A stretch of 64,000 bases of DNA from Sacculina carcini (lineage: Eukaryota > Arthropoda > Thecostraca > Sacculinidae), in NCBI GenBank assembly GCA_916048095.2, contig OU696584.1:2747317-2811316 (forward strand). The letters are read 5' to 3'. Below are positions 1-12,152 of this stretch, piece by piece. Numbering within the stretch: position 1 is the stretch's first letter; every line of letters begins with the position of its first letter. Both the position numbers and the translations under genes were made by a program. A model generated the notes under the pieces. It was not told where the DNA came from. It did not search any database and saw nothing but the letters and a program-made list of their open reading frames with translations.

Positions 1-1
1 T

Positions 2-2821
2 CTGCGCGATGACGCGGTGCCGTACAACGTGACGGCTCCCCGCTCCGTGCCGTTCTGTCATCGCGCCCAGGCACAACAGCAGCTGGAGCTGCTTCAGCAG
101 CAGGGCGTAATCGAGCCGGTCTCCCACCCGACAGATTGGTGCTCACCCATCGTCGTTGTCGGCAAGCGCAAGGCAGACGGCACGCCAAACGGCTGTCGGC
201 TCACGGTGGACTTCACACGCCTCAACCGCTTCGTTCGCCGGCCTACACATCCGGTTCGCTCGCCTGTGGAGGCTGTCAGCAGTATGGGCCTCGGCAATCG
301 GTGGTTCACCCAGGTGGACGCATTACAAGGGTACTTTCAGGTGCCCTTGCGGCGCGAGCACCGAGACCTCACCACCTTCATCACCCCGTGGGGCCGATTC
401 AGGTTCTGTCGCGCGCCTATGGGCCTGGTCTCCAGCGGCGACGAGTTCAACCGACGCGGCGACGTCGCCTTGTCTGGCCTACCCGACTCCTGCAAGATCG
501 TGGACGACGTGCTGGTGTATACCGCCAGCTACGACGAGCATCTGCAGCGAGTCTGGCAGCTGCTACAACGCTTCGACGACGCCGGCGTTACGTTGAACCT
601 GCAAAAATTTATGTTCGCCGCCACTTCCGCCAATTTCTGTGGATTCCACATCAACGCCTCTGGATTCACCGTCGACCACAAGAAAATTCGAGCCCTCGCA
701 GAATTTCCCGCACCGACGGACCTTACATCCCTGCGGTCCTTTCTCGGTTTGGCGAACCAGTTCGGTGACTTCTCGGACTCCATCGCCTCCGCTGCTGAGC
801 CCCTGCGCCAGCTGCTTCGCAAAGGCGTTGAGTGGCAGTGGACAACACAGCACGATGCGGCTTTCACGGCGGTCAAGCGCGCGTTGGCCAGCCCTCCTGT
901 GCTTGGTCACTTCGACCCAACGCGGCCCACAATGCTGGAGACGGATGCAGCACGTGAGAAAGGTCTCGGATTCGTTCTTCGCCAGCGGGATGATCAAGGC
1001 CGTTGGCAGCTGATCCAGTGTGGGTCGCGATTTGTGTCCGACACCGAAAGCAGGTATGCTGTGTGTGAGCTGGAGATGCTGGCAGTTGTGTGGGCATGTC
1101 AGAAATGCCATCAGTATCTGGCTGGCCTCCCCACGTTCAGTGTGGTCACCGATCACAAGCCTCTCGTTCCGATACTGAACGAGAAGGCACTCGGAGACAT
1201 CTCCAACCCGCGCCTGCAACGTATGCGACAGCGTCTGCTGCACTTGACTTTTGTCGCTAGCTGGAGACCGGGTGCAAAGCACAACATCGCCGACGCTCTG
1301 TCGCGCGCACCTTCCCAGCCTGCTGATGCTGACGCTGACGTTGACGAGTGCTCGTCTGGATTCTTCGTCCAGACGCTGGACGCGTTCACAGACGCAGACG
1401 ACCTGGGTCATCGCACGTCACCGATTGACACCACCCTGGAGGCGGTGCGAGCTGCGTCTCTGGCCGACGATGAGTGTCGCCAATTGATGACGTACGTGCT
1501 GGGCGGTTTCCCTCAGCACAAACATCTGCTGCCCGCCAGTCTCCACCCATTCTGGGGCGTGCGCGACCAGCTCACTGCGGACCATGGGCTGATCCTGGTC
1601 GGCTGCCGCCTGCTTGTGCCCAGGTGTTTGCGGAAGGACACCCTCCGTCGGCTCCACGACGGTCACCAGGGGCAGGCCAGGACTGTGCAACGCGCACGGC
1701 AAACTGTCTTCTGGCCGGGCCTGAACAACGAAATCGCCACTGCCGTAGCATCGTGCCGAAAATGTCTGCAGTACAAAGACAGCCAGCAAAAAGAGCCATA
1801 CCTGACGGAACCGCACCCGACACGTCCTTTCGAATCGGTGTCCGCGGATTTTTTCCAACACGCAGGGAAGACCTACCTCGTGTACGCGGACCGGTTCTCC
1901 AACTGGCCACTGGTGTTCGACTGTGGCCGTGACACCTCGGCTCATCAGCTGGTGAAGATGCTACGACATGTGTTCGCCATGACGGGGGTTCCGACCATAC
2001 TGTCGTCAGACGGCGGTCCACAGTTCACGGCGCGCCACACCGCCGGATTTCTGCGACTTTGGCACATACGCCATCGTGTCTCCAGTCCGCACTTCCCGTC
2101 TTCTAATGGGCACGCTGAGTCCGCCGTGAAACGGGTGAAGCGGCTCATTCAGAAGGCGGCGCACGACGGGAACATCGACACAGACGCCTTTGTCGCCGGT
2201 CTGTTGGAGCTGTGCAACGCGCCGGGTGCCGATGGTCGCTCCCCCGCGCAGCTTTTGTACGGCCGCCCCGTGTCGTCCGCCGTTCCCGCGCATCCACGCT
2301 CGTTTCTGCCGGAGTGGCAGCCGCCCACCGCTGAGTGCGACCGGCGAGCGGCGAGCTTGCACAACAAGCGGGTCGCCCAATACAACCGGTCGGCTAAGGT
2401 ATTGCCGCCGTTGCTGCCCGGCACTACGGTGGCTCTCCAGGACCCGACATCCGGTCGCTGGGACCGGACTGGCGTGGTCGCCATGACTGGCCGTCGCCGC
2501 CAGTACGCTCTGCGCATGCCTCACGGCGGTCTCTACTGGCGCAACCGTAGACACCTGCGACCAGCAGCCAACACACCCTCGCCCGTGGTACAGCCGCCGC
2601 TCGAAGTGCAGCCGCCGCCATCTGTTGGCACGGCGCCGCTACCGTCGCAGGAGACCAGAAGCAGACCCGCATCACCGCCACCGCCGCCGGGGGAGAATGT
2701 GGGTGGTACATCGGAGGCCTCACGAACCCCGCAATTCCGCCGGAGCGCCCGAACACGCAGACCACCGTCGCATCTGAGCGATTACGTCTGCAGAGCCGAC
2801 AGCGCCCCCTCCACCACTTGA
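2..2821 (+). CDS. Ty3/gypsy retrotransposon pol polyprotein (5' partial): reverse transcriptase, RNase H, integrase
   Basis: The frame is open at the left edge, so the N-terminus (gag, protease) is missing. Domain order is RT, RNase H, integrase, as in Ty3/gypsy elements. RT begins near the edge and carries IVDDVLVY (around 490) in the place of the usual YxDD. RNase H shows TDHKPL (about 1150) and ends with IADALSRAP (about 1290). The integrase zinc finger has His-His-Cys-Cys spacing (1650-1770), and the catalytic core shows SADFF, SSDGGPQF and a downstream Glu in SNGHAES. The tail is Pro-rich and ends in an Arg-rich segment before TGA. No internal stop is present over about 940 codons, so this copy is young compared with the other gypsy remnants here. 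GC content is high compared with its surroundings, suggesting independent origin. It replicates via an RNA intermediate and integrates as cDNA. Confidence 0.93.
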   Translation: MRDDAVPYNVTAPRSVPFCHRAQAQQQLELLQQQGVIEPVSHPTDWCSPIVVVGKRKADGTPNGCRLTVDFTRLNRFVRRPTHPVRSPVEAVSSMGLGNRWFTQVDALQGYFQVPLRREHRDLTTFITPWGRFRFCRAPMGLVSSGDEFNRRGDVALSGLPDSCKIVDDVLVYTASYDEHLQRVWQLLQRFDDAGVTLNLQKFMFAATSANFCGFHINASGFTVDHKKIRALAEFPAPTDLTSLRSFLGLANQFGDFSDSIASAAEPLRQLLRKGVEWQWTTQHDAAFTAVKRALASPPVLGHFDPTRPTMLETDAAREKGLGFVLRQRDDQGRWQLIQCGSRFVSDTESRYAVCELEMLAVVWACQKCHQYLAGLPTFSVVTDHKPLVPILNEKALGDISNPRLQRMRQRLLHLTFVASWRPGAKHNIADALSRAPSQPADADADVDECSSGFFVQTLDAFTDADDLGHRTSPIDTTLEAVRAASLADDECRQLMTYVLGGFPQHKHLLPASLHPFWGVRDQLTADHGLILVGCRLLVPRCLRKDTLRRLHDGHQGQARTVQRARQTVFWPGLNNEIATAVASCRKCLQYKDSQQKEPYLTEPHPTRPFESVSADFFQHAGKTYLVYADRFSNWPLVFDCGRDTSAHQLVKMLRHVFAMTGVPTILSSDGGPQFTARHTAGFLRLWHIRHRVSSPHFPSSNGHAESAVKRVKRLIQKAAHDGNIDTDAFVAGLLELCNAPGADGRSPAQLLYGRPVSSAVPAHPRSFLPEWQPPTAECDRRAASLHNKRVAQYNRSAKVLPPLLPGTTVALQDPTSGRWDRTGVVAMTGRRRQYALRMPHGGLYWRNRRHLRPAANTPSPVVQPPLEVQPPPSVGTAPLPSQETRSRPASPPPPPGENVGGTSEASRTPQFRRSARTRRPPSHLSDYVCRADSAPSTT

Positions 2822-2829
2822 AGGGGAGA

Positions 2830-3044
2830 TGTAGTGTGTGCCTACACCGCCAGAGGGCGCGAGGGTATTAGGCGTGGGTGACGCTAACGGCCGTCAGCCA
2901 GTGTGTGTTCAGCAGTCTTGGTTTGTGTGTCGCTCCTGTGTATTTGGGTATCGTGTTCCCTATTATTGTATTGTTGTCTTTGTAGAATATATCGTACAAG
3001 CACAACACTTTCACTGTAACACGTATCACTGTATTCACTTCACA
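2830..3044 (+). repeat. Probable 3' LTR of the upstream gypsy element
   Basis: A purine-rich tract (AAGGGGAGA) follows the pol stop codon directly, and the next base starts TGTAGTGTG, the expected order of polypurine tract and LTR start. The segment ends near CACTTCACA, giving TG...CA ends. The 5' LTR is outside the window, so the boundaries cannot be confirmed by pairing. The right end is a guess within roughly 20 bases. Confidence 0.5.
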
Positions 3045-3049
3045 AAGTT

Positions 3050-3800
3050 CGACTGACTTGACGAAGCAAGGCATCGAAATTTACCCCATAATGGTGCTTA
3101 ACTTGAAACGGTCTAATGCAGGGCATAATGTTCACATAGTAAATGCACAAGTTTACACACATATAAATATTACACGTAGCGCAGCGACCAGGATTTGAAG
3201 CGTACATATATTGCAATGTAAAATAGTACAACGTGTGGCAATCAATTGTATAATTAATATATAATCATGAAAAACATTTGCTGTATATCGTGCTATTAGA
3301 CGTACTTATGCTTCGCTATCGCACAGTCACAGTCTATAAGGTCGAAAATCGCGCATACAAACAGTGAATATGTACACATTGCGCCATCTAGCGGTATTAG
3401 TACGACGCAACTGTTATGGACTGGGTCGCTACATGTATAAATCATGGTTATCCATTTAAATTTGAATTCCTTTCTTAATATGATGCTTTTTTCTTCAATA
3501 ATCACTCGAATGATATCTTGCAGGAACAAATGCTTCAGTATGATATCCAATTTGTCCCTCAATTGCAATTGTAACACAAGTTACAAGAGAAACAACTGCG
3601 CGGTAAAAGGCAAAATTGCGTTGTATCGGGCGCAATAACTTCATGTCCAATGCGGCAGGGTACAGAGATATTATAGACAAAAATTGTTGTGATCTTCAAC
3701 TTTTTCACGTCGAAAATAATGGGAAACCGTGCAGGAGGGTATGAGAATCGAAATCAGTTGTTTTTGAAGGAGTATATTTTAAGTTTTTTTAACACGTACA
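3050..3800. other. Non-coding stretch
   Basis: AT-rich sequence between the gypsy LTR and the R2-like copies. I see no open frame with protein-like composition, no RNA gene and no clear repeat boundary. Confidence 0.5.
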
Positions 3801-3804
3801 TAGT

Positions 3805-3808
<4 letters not shown>

Positions 3809-3885
<77 letters not shown>

Positions 3886-3900
3886 TGTATGTGTGTGTGT
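3809..3900. repeat. (TG)n microsatellite
   Basis: About 45 TG units with two TA interruptions, followed by T-runs. It abuts the 3' end (minus orientation) of the first R2-like element, whose tail reads as A-runs on the minus strand and then (CA)n. Confidence 0.95.
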
Positions 3901-4835
3901 TTTTTTTTTGTTTTTTTTTGAGACACAAACAAATATATTTACAAACGCGTATACATATTCACAATACTACTATAAAACAATGGAGGCGGCGTTGCCACGA
4001 ATGACGGCCAGACTTATTCGCTGCCGAAGCCAGGCCGTATCTCGCGGCTCCCCTGAACGCTCGCTGATTCTGCCGCCCAGGAGCTTCACGAAGTCGTCCA
4101 GGGATGCCCCCCTCACGCCGGTGGTCTCGATGGCCAGCGGCACGAAATCGTACCGCTGGCACAGTTCTGAGTAGCGCCGCCGCTTTCGTACTTCCGCCGC
4201 CTGCGCTGCTGCCCCGGGAGTGACCGCGCCGTCCAGCAGATGTGTGTCACAGAACGTGTTGACGCAGGTCACATCCCAGAGCAGCGACTTGCCGTGCCGC
4301 ACCGGAAACACGGTAATTCCGTCGGGTCGGCGGCCGTCGCCGCGGTCCAGGCCTCGTGGATCCAGCACCGCGGCGATTCCTGCCGACGCCAAACTGCGGC
4401 GAATGATGCTGTTCAGCGCCGTGTGGCGTGGCAGGCGGCCGGCATTGCGACTGCAGGAGAGGCTATGGTGGCCCCACCTGTCAGTTGTGGCACCGCAGCG
4501 ACATCTGTGCGGTTCCTGCACTGCGGCACCAAGTCGCAACGCCACGCCGACTCGGACGGCTTCGTCTGGCAGCAGCAGGCCGAGGCTGGCGACAGGCAGC
4601 GCTGACAGCCAAGCGCCGCTGTGAGGAGCGGCCGCGGCCAGGAGACGGGTTCGGCACAGCTGGTTCGCGCTTCCGAGGAGATGTTGTTGACGGACGGAGG
4701 AACATCGGTCATCCAGATGGCGCTGGTGCAGTGGCTCGCTCGTGCTGAAGTCCGGGCACATGGTGTCCACGAACTCCTCGATGGCTGCCACCAGAGAGCA
4801 GGGTCTGTCACCGCTTGTGCGGTGGTTAACGAGAC

Positions 4836-4837
<2 letters not shown>
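3901..4837 (-). pseudogene. R2-like LINE, copy 1: 3'-terminal fragment with zinc knuckle and restriction-like endonuclease
   Basis: On the minus strand an open frame of 289 codons (4839 to 3970) covers only the C-terminal region of the element protein. It carries a Cys-Cys-His-Cys cluster (CRCGATTDRWGHHSLSC) followed by RRPDGITVFP and LLWDVTC. This order of knuckle, then a PD...D-type nuclease motif, is typical of the R2/NeSL-type LINEs that use a C-terminal restriction-like endonuclease. The frame ends in a stop at 3970, and a short 3' UTR runs to A-rich sequence at about 3900. The RT domain is absent, so this is a 5'-truncated copy. The second copy next to it has the same orientation and 3' sequence. 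Assignment to the restriction-like-endonuclease group is firm; the exact clade is not. Confidence 0.8.
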
Positions 4838-4914
<77 letters not shown>

Positions 4915-4926
4915 TGTGTGTGTGTG
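4838..4926. repeat. (TG)n microsatellite separating the two R2-like copies
   Basis: About 44 units with one TA interruption. It ends in GTGTGATTCGC. The same GTGTGATTCGC string follows the (TG)n tract at 7448-7471, on the other side of copy 2, as expected of a target-site duplication. Confidence 0.95.
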
Positions 4927-4937
4927 ATTCGCGTTCG

Positions 4938-7446
4938 CGCTTTGTGTAGTTTACTGTGTTTATGGGCGTGTGTGTGCTCGTGTGCTCGTTTGTTTTTCTT
5001 TGTGATTCACAAACAAATATATTTATATACGTGTACACATATTCACAACACTAAAATGCAATGGAGGCGGCGTTGCCGCTAATGACGGCCAGGCTAATTC
5101 GCTGCCGAAGCCAGGCCATCTTTCGCGGTTCCCCTGAACGTTCACTCATTCTTCCGCCTAAGAGTTTGATGAAGTCGTCCAGGGCCCCTATCACGCCGGT
5201 GGTCTCGATGGCCAGCGGCACGAATTCGTACCACTGGCACTGTTCCGCGTAGCGCCGCCGCTTTCGTTCTTCCGCTGCCTATGCTGCTGCCCCGCGAGTG
5301 ACCGCGCCGTCCAGCAGATGTGTGTCGCAGAACGTGTTGACGCAGGTCACGCCTCAGACCAGCGACTTTCCGTGTCGTACGGGGAACACGGTAATTCCGT
5401 CCGGTCGGCGGCCGTCAGCGCGGTCCAGACATCGTGGCTCCAGCACCGCTGCGATTATTTCCGACGCCAAGCCGCGACGAATGATGTTGTTCAGCGCTGT
5501 GTGGCATGTCAGGCGGCCGGCATTGCGACAACAGGAAAGGCTATGGCCCCGGTCCCGGCTGTGGTCCCGCAGCGAGTCATGTGCGGTTCCTGCACTGCGG
5601 CACCAAGTCGCAACGTCACATCGCCTCGAACAGCTTCGTCCGACAGCAACAGGCCGAGGCTGGCGACAGGCAGCGCTGACAGCCAATCACCGCTGTGAGG
5701 AGCGGCAGCGGTAAGGAGACGGGCTCGGCACAGCTAGTCTGCGCTTCTAATGAGGTTTTTTCTGGCGGATTGAGGATGCTCCCTCATCCAGGTGGTGCTG
5801 GTTCAGCAGTCCGCTCGTGGTGAAGTCCGGGCACATGCTGTCCACGAACTCCTCGATGGCTGCGACCAGAAACCAGGACATGTCAGCGCTTGTGCGGAGC
5901 TTGAGACTGACCAGGTCTCTGGTGGCTTCCAGCGAGGTGATGTGGGCAGGTAGTGCCACGTTGCTCAGCCGCCTGGCTCCGATATCTCCATGGCGAACCG
6001 GGAGAGAAGCTTGCAGCCACTGTGCGTCAGTCATTGCGAGATTGCAGCAATCACTGATGGCCGATCTCAGCTGCTCGTCGATGGCACCCATTTGCTCACG
6101 GGCCTGGTACACCGGCGCTGCTCTCAGCACGTATATTGCCCGTGGTACCGAAGCATACCTGCTGAGAAAAAACAGCGCTGGGTGCGGGCCGATGTTGGGT
6201 GAGCGCTGGATCAGCAGGGACGTCTGGGCCTCGATTATGTTGAGCGCCTCTGCAATGCAGCCCAGCAGGCAGGGATGCAAAGCAGGGATGTGGCGGCAGC
6301 GTTTGAGTGTTGGGTCTCTGCTGGTTGTATGTCAGTGGCTGGACCCAAACTGTCAGGCTCACATTTACCGGCGTTGAGCTCAAGGACAATGCTGCCGAGG
6401 GCCGGGACCAAGCGGATCACGTCCGCAAGCATGACTTCTCGGGGGCCTGCTAGTGTAGCGTCGTCCAGGTACCACACGTTCAGAGGCGACTGGAGCGATT
6501 TGACCACTGGCGGGCCCAAGCGGATCTCCCTGCCGTGCACCGCGACGGGACCAGACTCGCGTGGTGCCGTGGTACATCATTTTGACTGGCCGTACGCCTG
6601 CTTGACGAGCGGCAATGCTGCTGTAAAACGACGGGCGATTTCGTCGATCAGCGAAAGCGCGCGTGGGGGCACGGCCGCTTCGCAGCCCAGTTCGCACCCC
6701 ACTCCGAGCTGAGCCCAACTGCTGTACGACAGCGCTCATCATCTTCCCGGCGACAAATTTGCTGGGGAGGCGACGTAGAACGCTGCCAACGGCTACTGGG
6801 CGCAACCCTCCGGATTTTTTTGCGCAGTGCGATCAGTCTCGCGCTGTAGAATGCGTCGAGTACGAAGTCGGGGATGTGACCGTGCACGCAACAGTTGCAC
6901 ACCTCCGTTAGAGCCCGCAAGAGTTGGACGCCAGCTTCCACTGTTTGTGGAGCGATTAATTGACGGAGGTGCAGCGGCCGAGTCCCGTGTAGTCCGCCGG
7001 AAGAGCATTTGAGCATCGAAATTATCACACTGCGGACCTCGTGCTTGTCAAAGGACAGCTCTGCTCCAACGGTGTGTGTTTGAAGCTGATCGTCCAAAGC
7101 CGGCGGGTGTTTGCTTTGCTTCTGCGTTGGCAGTGCCGCAGTGATGGCAGGCCTGCGCTGGGTCGAATCCTACGCTTGCGCTGTGGTGTCGCTCGGCCTT
7201 TACCCCAACCGTTATACAACGTGCTAGACGGCACGATGCGCACGATCTGTCGCGCGGAGTGAGACGGCAGCTACCCCGCGGTCGCACTGTCTCTCCCACT
7301 CACCGCTGTCCTGTTGTCGCCGCCAGAAAATGCCGCGCGCTCTGCAGAGAGCCACCTCGTTGTGCGTTTGCCGCACTCCGCTTGTGGAGTCACAAACGGC
7401 GCATGACAACTGCTGTTGCTCCTGTGTCATTACAGGCTATATTTTG
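4938..7446 (-). pseudogene. R2-like LINE, copy 2: RT plus endonuclease, multiply frameshifted
   Basis: On the minus strand, pieces in several frames make up one element. At the 5' side (7430-7100) there is a Cys-bearing segment (CAVC). RT follows with GARQGDPLGP (about 6560) and the catalytic WYLDDATLAG (about 6460). The conserved C-terminal half (6280-5750) comes next, then the zinc knuckle remnant and RRPDGITVFP (about 5420). The 3' UTR matches copy 1, including a shared AAATATATTTGTTTGTG string. At least four frame breaks and the loss of one knuckle Cys show it is dead. It is longer than copy 1 and probably near full length. Both ends touch (TG)n tracts and share GTGTGATTCGC. Confidence 0.75.
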
Positions 7447-7539
7447 GTGTGTGTGTGTATGTGTGTGTGTGATTCGCTTTGCAATAAATATATTCTCGCT
7501 TGCAGTAAATACATTCTCATGAAATCATTCTTCCGCCTG

Positions 7540-10500
7540 AAACATGCAACAAATATACACTTAGAAATCTATCACATAGTCTTCAAATCTGGCTGGCCTT
7601 CGTCTGGTTCTCACTGGTCACGGCGATGTTACACGATCTGCTCCTTCTCTCTCATCATCTTTACTAGTGCTGCTGCTTGCTGTATCGTCCTCATTTATCG
7701 GCATTTGCTCCTCGTTGTCTTCCAAAAATATTTTACGAATGTTCTTAACGTGTCGAGGGATACCATTGACGTCGACGCTTTTTGTCGAGTTGATTTCGGT
7801 CACACGACCATGATTCAAATGTGTAGTGCATCTCGCATCAGGCGGATTCGCCCACACGCACTGTCCAACTGACAACGAACCTGGATGATGCACCCTTTGA
7901 TCGCACTCGTCAGACGCATGATGCGGGTCTCTCCATGGGTACTAATACGTACGGCAGCACGGAGTTGTTTCGTTGTCGATGCCTTCTCGAAGTGAAAATT
8001 TAGCCAAAATACAGCCATCAGAGGAGATATACCGGCACGTTCGGCTGTCCTTTTCACAGTTCGGTGACTTGTTTCAGCTATTCCGTGGCCAGACAGTCTA
8101 TAGGCAGCTCGATAGATTCGACGAACAGACCAGCTGCGACACACGTCAGCGACTTGACCAGAACGGAATGATGCGCTGTTGTCCAATAAAATTTATCTCA
8201 TTGGTCCACGCTCTCTACATAACTCTTCAATCAACTTGGCAATAGTTGACGCATTATCGGAAGTTATTTCTTTCCACACCATGAATCTACTCGGGCCACT
8301 ATCAATCATCGTAAGGTAACTTTCTTTCGCGCAAATGTGTAACATCCATAGCGACGCGAACCCAATTCTCGTTCACTGATAACGAATTATCATCAGTTTC
8401 AGCGTAAAATCCCGGCGCTGGATCAACACTCTGACACTTTGACCAATATTTAACGCACTGCAAAACTTCTTCACAAGTCACTGTTGGATCACTTTTTTGG
8501 CTAACGCCAGTGTGCGATTTACACCAAGATGGTGACGAGCGAGTGACTGTTCAATCTTCAAAAAACAGGTTGATACGGGTTTTATCCAACGATTGGGCAC
8601 TCTGGTAAGTGCATCAGATTTGTTATCTTGGGATGACACTAGCTCCACCCGTATCTTGAAGTGAAACGTATCTATCATCTCTTCGAAGAGAGACAAGCGA
8701 CGACGAATTAGCATCTCAGCATTGCTCGTGCTTCTCACCCAGCGGCTACCCTCAATTGTCCATTTCAGCCAGTTCTTTGTCGTCACAGAATCGGTATATA
8801 TGGTTAATTCTTCCAGGCCCCATTTCAACGACGCATTGACACCTCGAAACACTGCGTCGAGTTCGGTAACGTTGATGTGATGCGAGTCATTCACTTTTTC
8901 GCAGCCAGCTAAAATCTTCAACAATTTCTTCATCGATATCAATTGCAACCCCGAACGCCAAACTACTCGCGTCACACCACACTGCTCCAACTTTAGTACT
9001 TGGAACATGCCACACGCCTTTAACAGGATCGTCAGAGTGTACGCGCTCCAACACGTATCGTAACATTGATGCACACTGTTCTCCTGCATAATCCGACCAT
9101 TTGGTGCCATCACAAGCCCTTTTCAAATAACTGCAGGCCACCCGCAGCCAATTCGCCACCGTGTAATGACCAATCAATTATCCGCAGATCGAAAACACTT
9201 CGCGTTTATTGATGTCTTCTGCAACAGTTGCTGGAATCTCATTCCCACGTGAAAATCTCAATTTGTTATCCATAAATTCCAATTGTAACCCAAGTACTTT
9301 TTGACCGTTCAGCTATTGCGGTTGTTTCGTGACCAAGCCATATTTGCTTAGATGTTCCAGCACGTTCTTGGCGGCCACTATTCCTTCGTTGACTATTATG
9401 CCGTCAATGTAGTTGTCGCAAGCAGCATTCATTCTCACGTCAACCGACAGTATCTTCTTGATAATATTGGTCATTATCTTTGGTGCGCAGTTTAAACCGA
9501 AGCCCATCCTGGTCAGATAGTAATACTTGCCGTTATACTTGACACATTTATACTTCCAGAGCGATTCCTCGACAAATATTTGCAAATATGCAGATTTGAG
9601 GTCCACTATTGCAAGTTTCCCACACATACGCCGCCACTTCCGCAACGTTTGGCCGCACACAGCCACATCACGACCGGGTTGGCTCTCCACATGGTCATTC
9701 AACTGGCGAAAATCCAATACCGGGCGCAGTTTGTCCTAATTTCATTGAACAACGACAATCAGTGGTATTACTTTATCAGGCGGTTCATTACACGGCGTCA
9801 ATATTCCCTCCGCGAACCACCGATTCACCTTATCGCCAAATCGAATACGCACAGTTTCATCTAAGCGTTCCAAATACCCTTCACATTGATTAGTCAGTCG
9901 AGGTGGACCTGTTTTCCACCTCCATTTCACGACCCACTGACGTCCGTCGAACTCTGCTTCATAGTTGTCATCAGTAATTCGACATTGCAGCGTATGCTCC
10001 ATATTATTCGCTTGTGCGACACAGACTGGTGATCGTGAATCTACCACCCTGCTGGAATGCAGGAATTTCACCACACCACCTTGAATCGAGACACCACCCA
10101 ACTTATTTATCAAATCCATGCCTAAAACGGCATCAACATCTGCATCCATTGTTGTCATAACGATACACGTCATCCAATGTGATACACCATCCTTAGACAC
10201 ACATACCCTCGAATTTCCTTCTCACTCAACATCTCTGCTATCAACCGTGCCAACTATGCAACGACCGGACACTTGACTGCATAATTAATTTTTAATAATC
10301 GAACGCGAGCAGCCAGAATCAACCAGCGCCGAAACCTCGAATTCATTGATAATGGCTTTGATCGTCGGCAGCGCACCTAAAGATTTTCTGGGGAAACCGC
10401 TGGCGCAACGGTTTCCTCTTGATCGTTTCCCGCACGACACGCTCTGGTCATGTGAGGTCCTTCGCAACGAAAACACAGAATCGAATACCTTCTAGAGTTT

Positions 10501-11170
10501 CCAGAGGTACATACTGTCTGCAATTTCTCTGAAAATGTCGCGTTGAGCCGCATTTCCGGCACCGTGAGCCCGAATTCAGAGTCTCTCGATGCTCACCTAT
10601 CCGCCCCGCAGACGCCGAACAACCACGCTTACAGCTGTTATTCAACTAAATTTGAGCTTTCTCAACAACAGAGGAAAGCGTCAATTTGTCATTCATCAAC
10701 AACTGAGCTTTCAAGTCCAGTTACACCGTCGACGGAAGTCCGCGGACAAACGCACGAAGAAGGAGAGCTTCAACATTATCGTGTAGACCAGCCAATTTCG
10801 CCGAACGACGAAGATCTGACAAATAGACGTCCACCTCTTCTCCTACGATCCAACTGCGCTGCACAAATAAAACATACGCGGAAAACGGATCGATGGAAAA
10901 AGTCGCCAACAATTTACTTTTTACTGCCGAGTAATCAGCCCTCTGCTCAGCCGTCATCTCAGAATATATCTGATACGCTTTTCCATCAAAAAAACAGCGG
11001 AACAAACCGCTGCAAATCCGTAAATCCACGCAAATTTGCGGCCATTTCAACTTTGTCGAGCCATTGACACACATCACCATCGCCACAAAAATTACTAACA
11101 ACATCACTTATATTAATGGATGGCTGCTCACTTGATCGACCAAGTGCCGAAATAGCTTGTCGCTCCATTC
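7540..11170 (-). pseudogene. Decayed gypsy-like retroelement: gag, CCHC, protease, RT, RNase H, integrase
   Basis: Read from high to low coordinates. Gag-like segments lie at 11170-10720. A perfect CX2CX4HX4C knuckle (CRKCGSTRHFQRNC, about 10600) is followed by a second, one-residue-short knuckle. A protease motif VDSGCS lies near 10330 and GMDLINKLGG near 10100. RT pieces are at 9990-9313 (AIVDLKSAYLQI; GFGLNCAPK). RNase H includes WCDASSLAFGV (8960) and YTDSVTTKNW (8790), and the segment closes with NKSDALTRVP (8610). Integrase remnants run from 8186 to 7618, with GHGIAETSHRTVKR. The pieces lie in different frames with many stops. The catalytic RT motif is degraded to NYIDGI. No LTR pair was found. 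Domain order supports Ty3/gypsy. Confidence 0.8.
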
Positions 11171-12150
11171 CGCAGCCAGATAAGCCAGTAATGGAGCAAT
11201 AACGTATATATATTGAATAACAATGAAATCAATACTGCGTAAGAAAGACACTGTCCACAAAATACACTCTCAAGCCAGGAAGTCGAACACAACTCCGATA
11301 TATGCCACACGATCAGGTTCTGCCACACACACCGCGCCCTTCGCGCTACACAACTGTCCTGGCGCCGGTCAAGGTTACACAGAACACAAGCAAACGCACA
11401 CGCACATACACTCACACACTATACGCGCTCATAGGCAGATCGAGACCCAGTTATTTACGGGTCAGCTCAACGTACAATACATGCAAATTCACATCACACC
11501 GCCCTCCAAATATCGGACTCCAAGGGACCGAGAATAAATTCGCTATTTGGTGGTGTGCTCCGCAACAAATGTTACCAACCTTTTTTTACTGTGAATAGTT
11601 CATTTTTCCTAAACTATTCCCCAATTATTTGCATTATCTCATATGATTCTACCAACATTTTTCATTACCCCACAAAATTATTCAGCTGTGCGGCGTTTTC
11701 CTCTGGATGCAATGGTTTTGGTATGCTCCAGTTTGCAGGAGAGACCCGTTTAATCAATGTTGAACACATCATTAGTGTCCGATGCAATAGTAATCGAAAT
11801 TCCAGTGGTTGCCGCGTGTGATAAAATTAGCGATAATTATCGTTGAGGTTAAACCTTTTATCGCGTATCGCAAAGTGTTCGAAAATTATCGCTCATTCAC
11901 TTACCGATAGTCACCAAAAATGAGGAACGATAAACGATAAATTCAAAAGACGACTTTTGTAGTCATTGAAAAATGTGCCTGGTGGCAATAGTCGCAACAG
12001 CCCGCCTAACAATTTCAGACCAGTTCAAGCTAAAAGTATATATAGGGTAGAGACTAGAGGGAGCAAACTGGCTTGAAAGTGAACCCTAAACCCCTCATGA
12101 GAGCTGCCAAGTGTGTTTGTAGCTGGCCAATCACATTATTCACAGCGGCA
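11171..12150. other. Non-coding, AT-rich spacer
   Basis: Short (CA) runs near 11390-11425 and generally AT-rich sequence. No credible coding frame or RNA gene seen. The left end of the plus-strand gypsy fragment is lost somewhere near 12,150. Confidence 0.5.
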
Positions 12151-12152
12151 GT

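Noticed and set aside
3800-5040. Long open frames reading CVCVCV or HTHTHT at many places (also at 22.6-22.9, 30.5-31.4, 32.7-34.0 and 45.2-45.5 kb)
   Set aside because: They are direct translations of (TG)n/(CA)n microsatellites, which are open in several frames on both strands. No other sign of coding.
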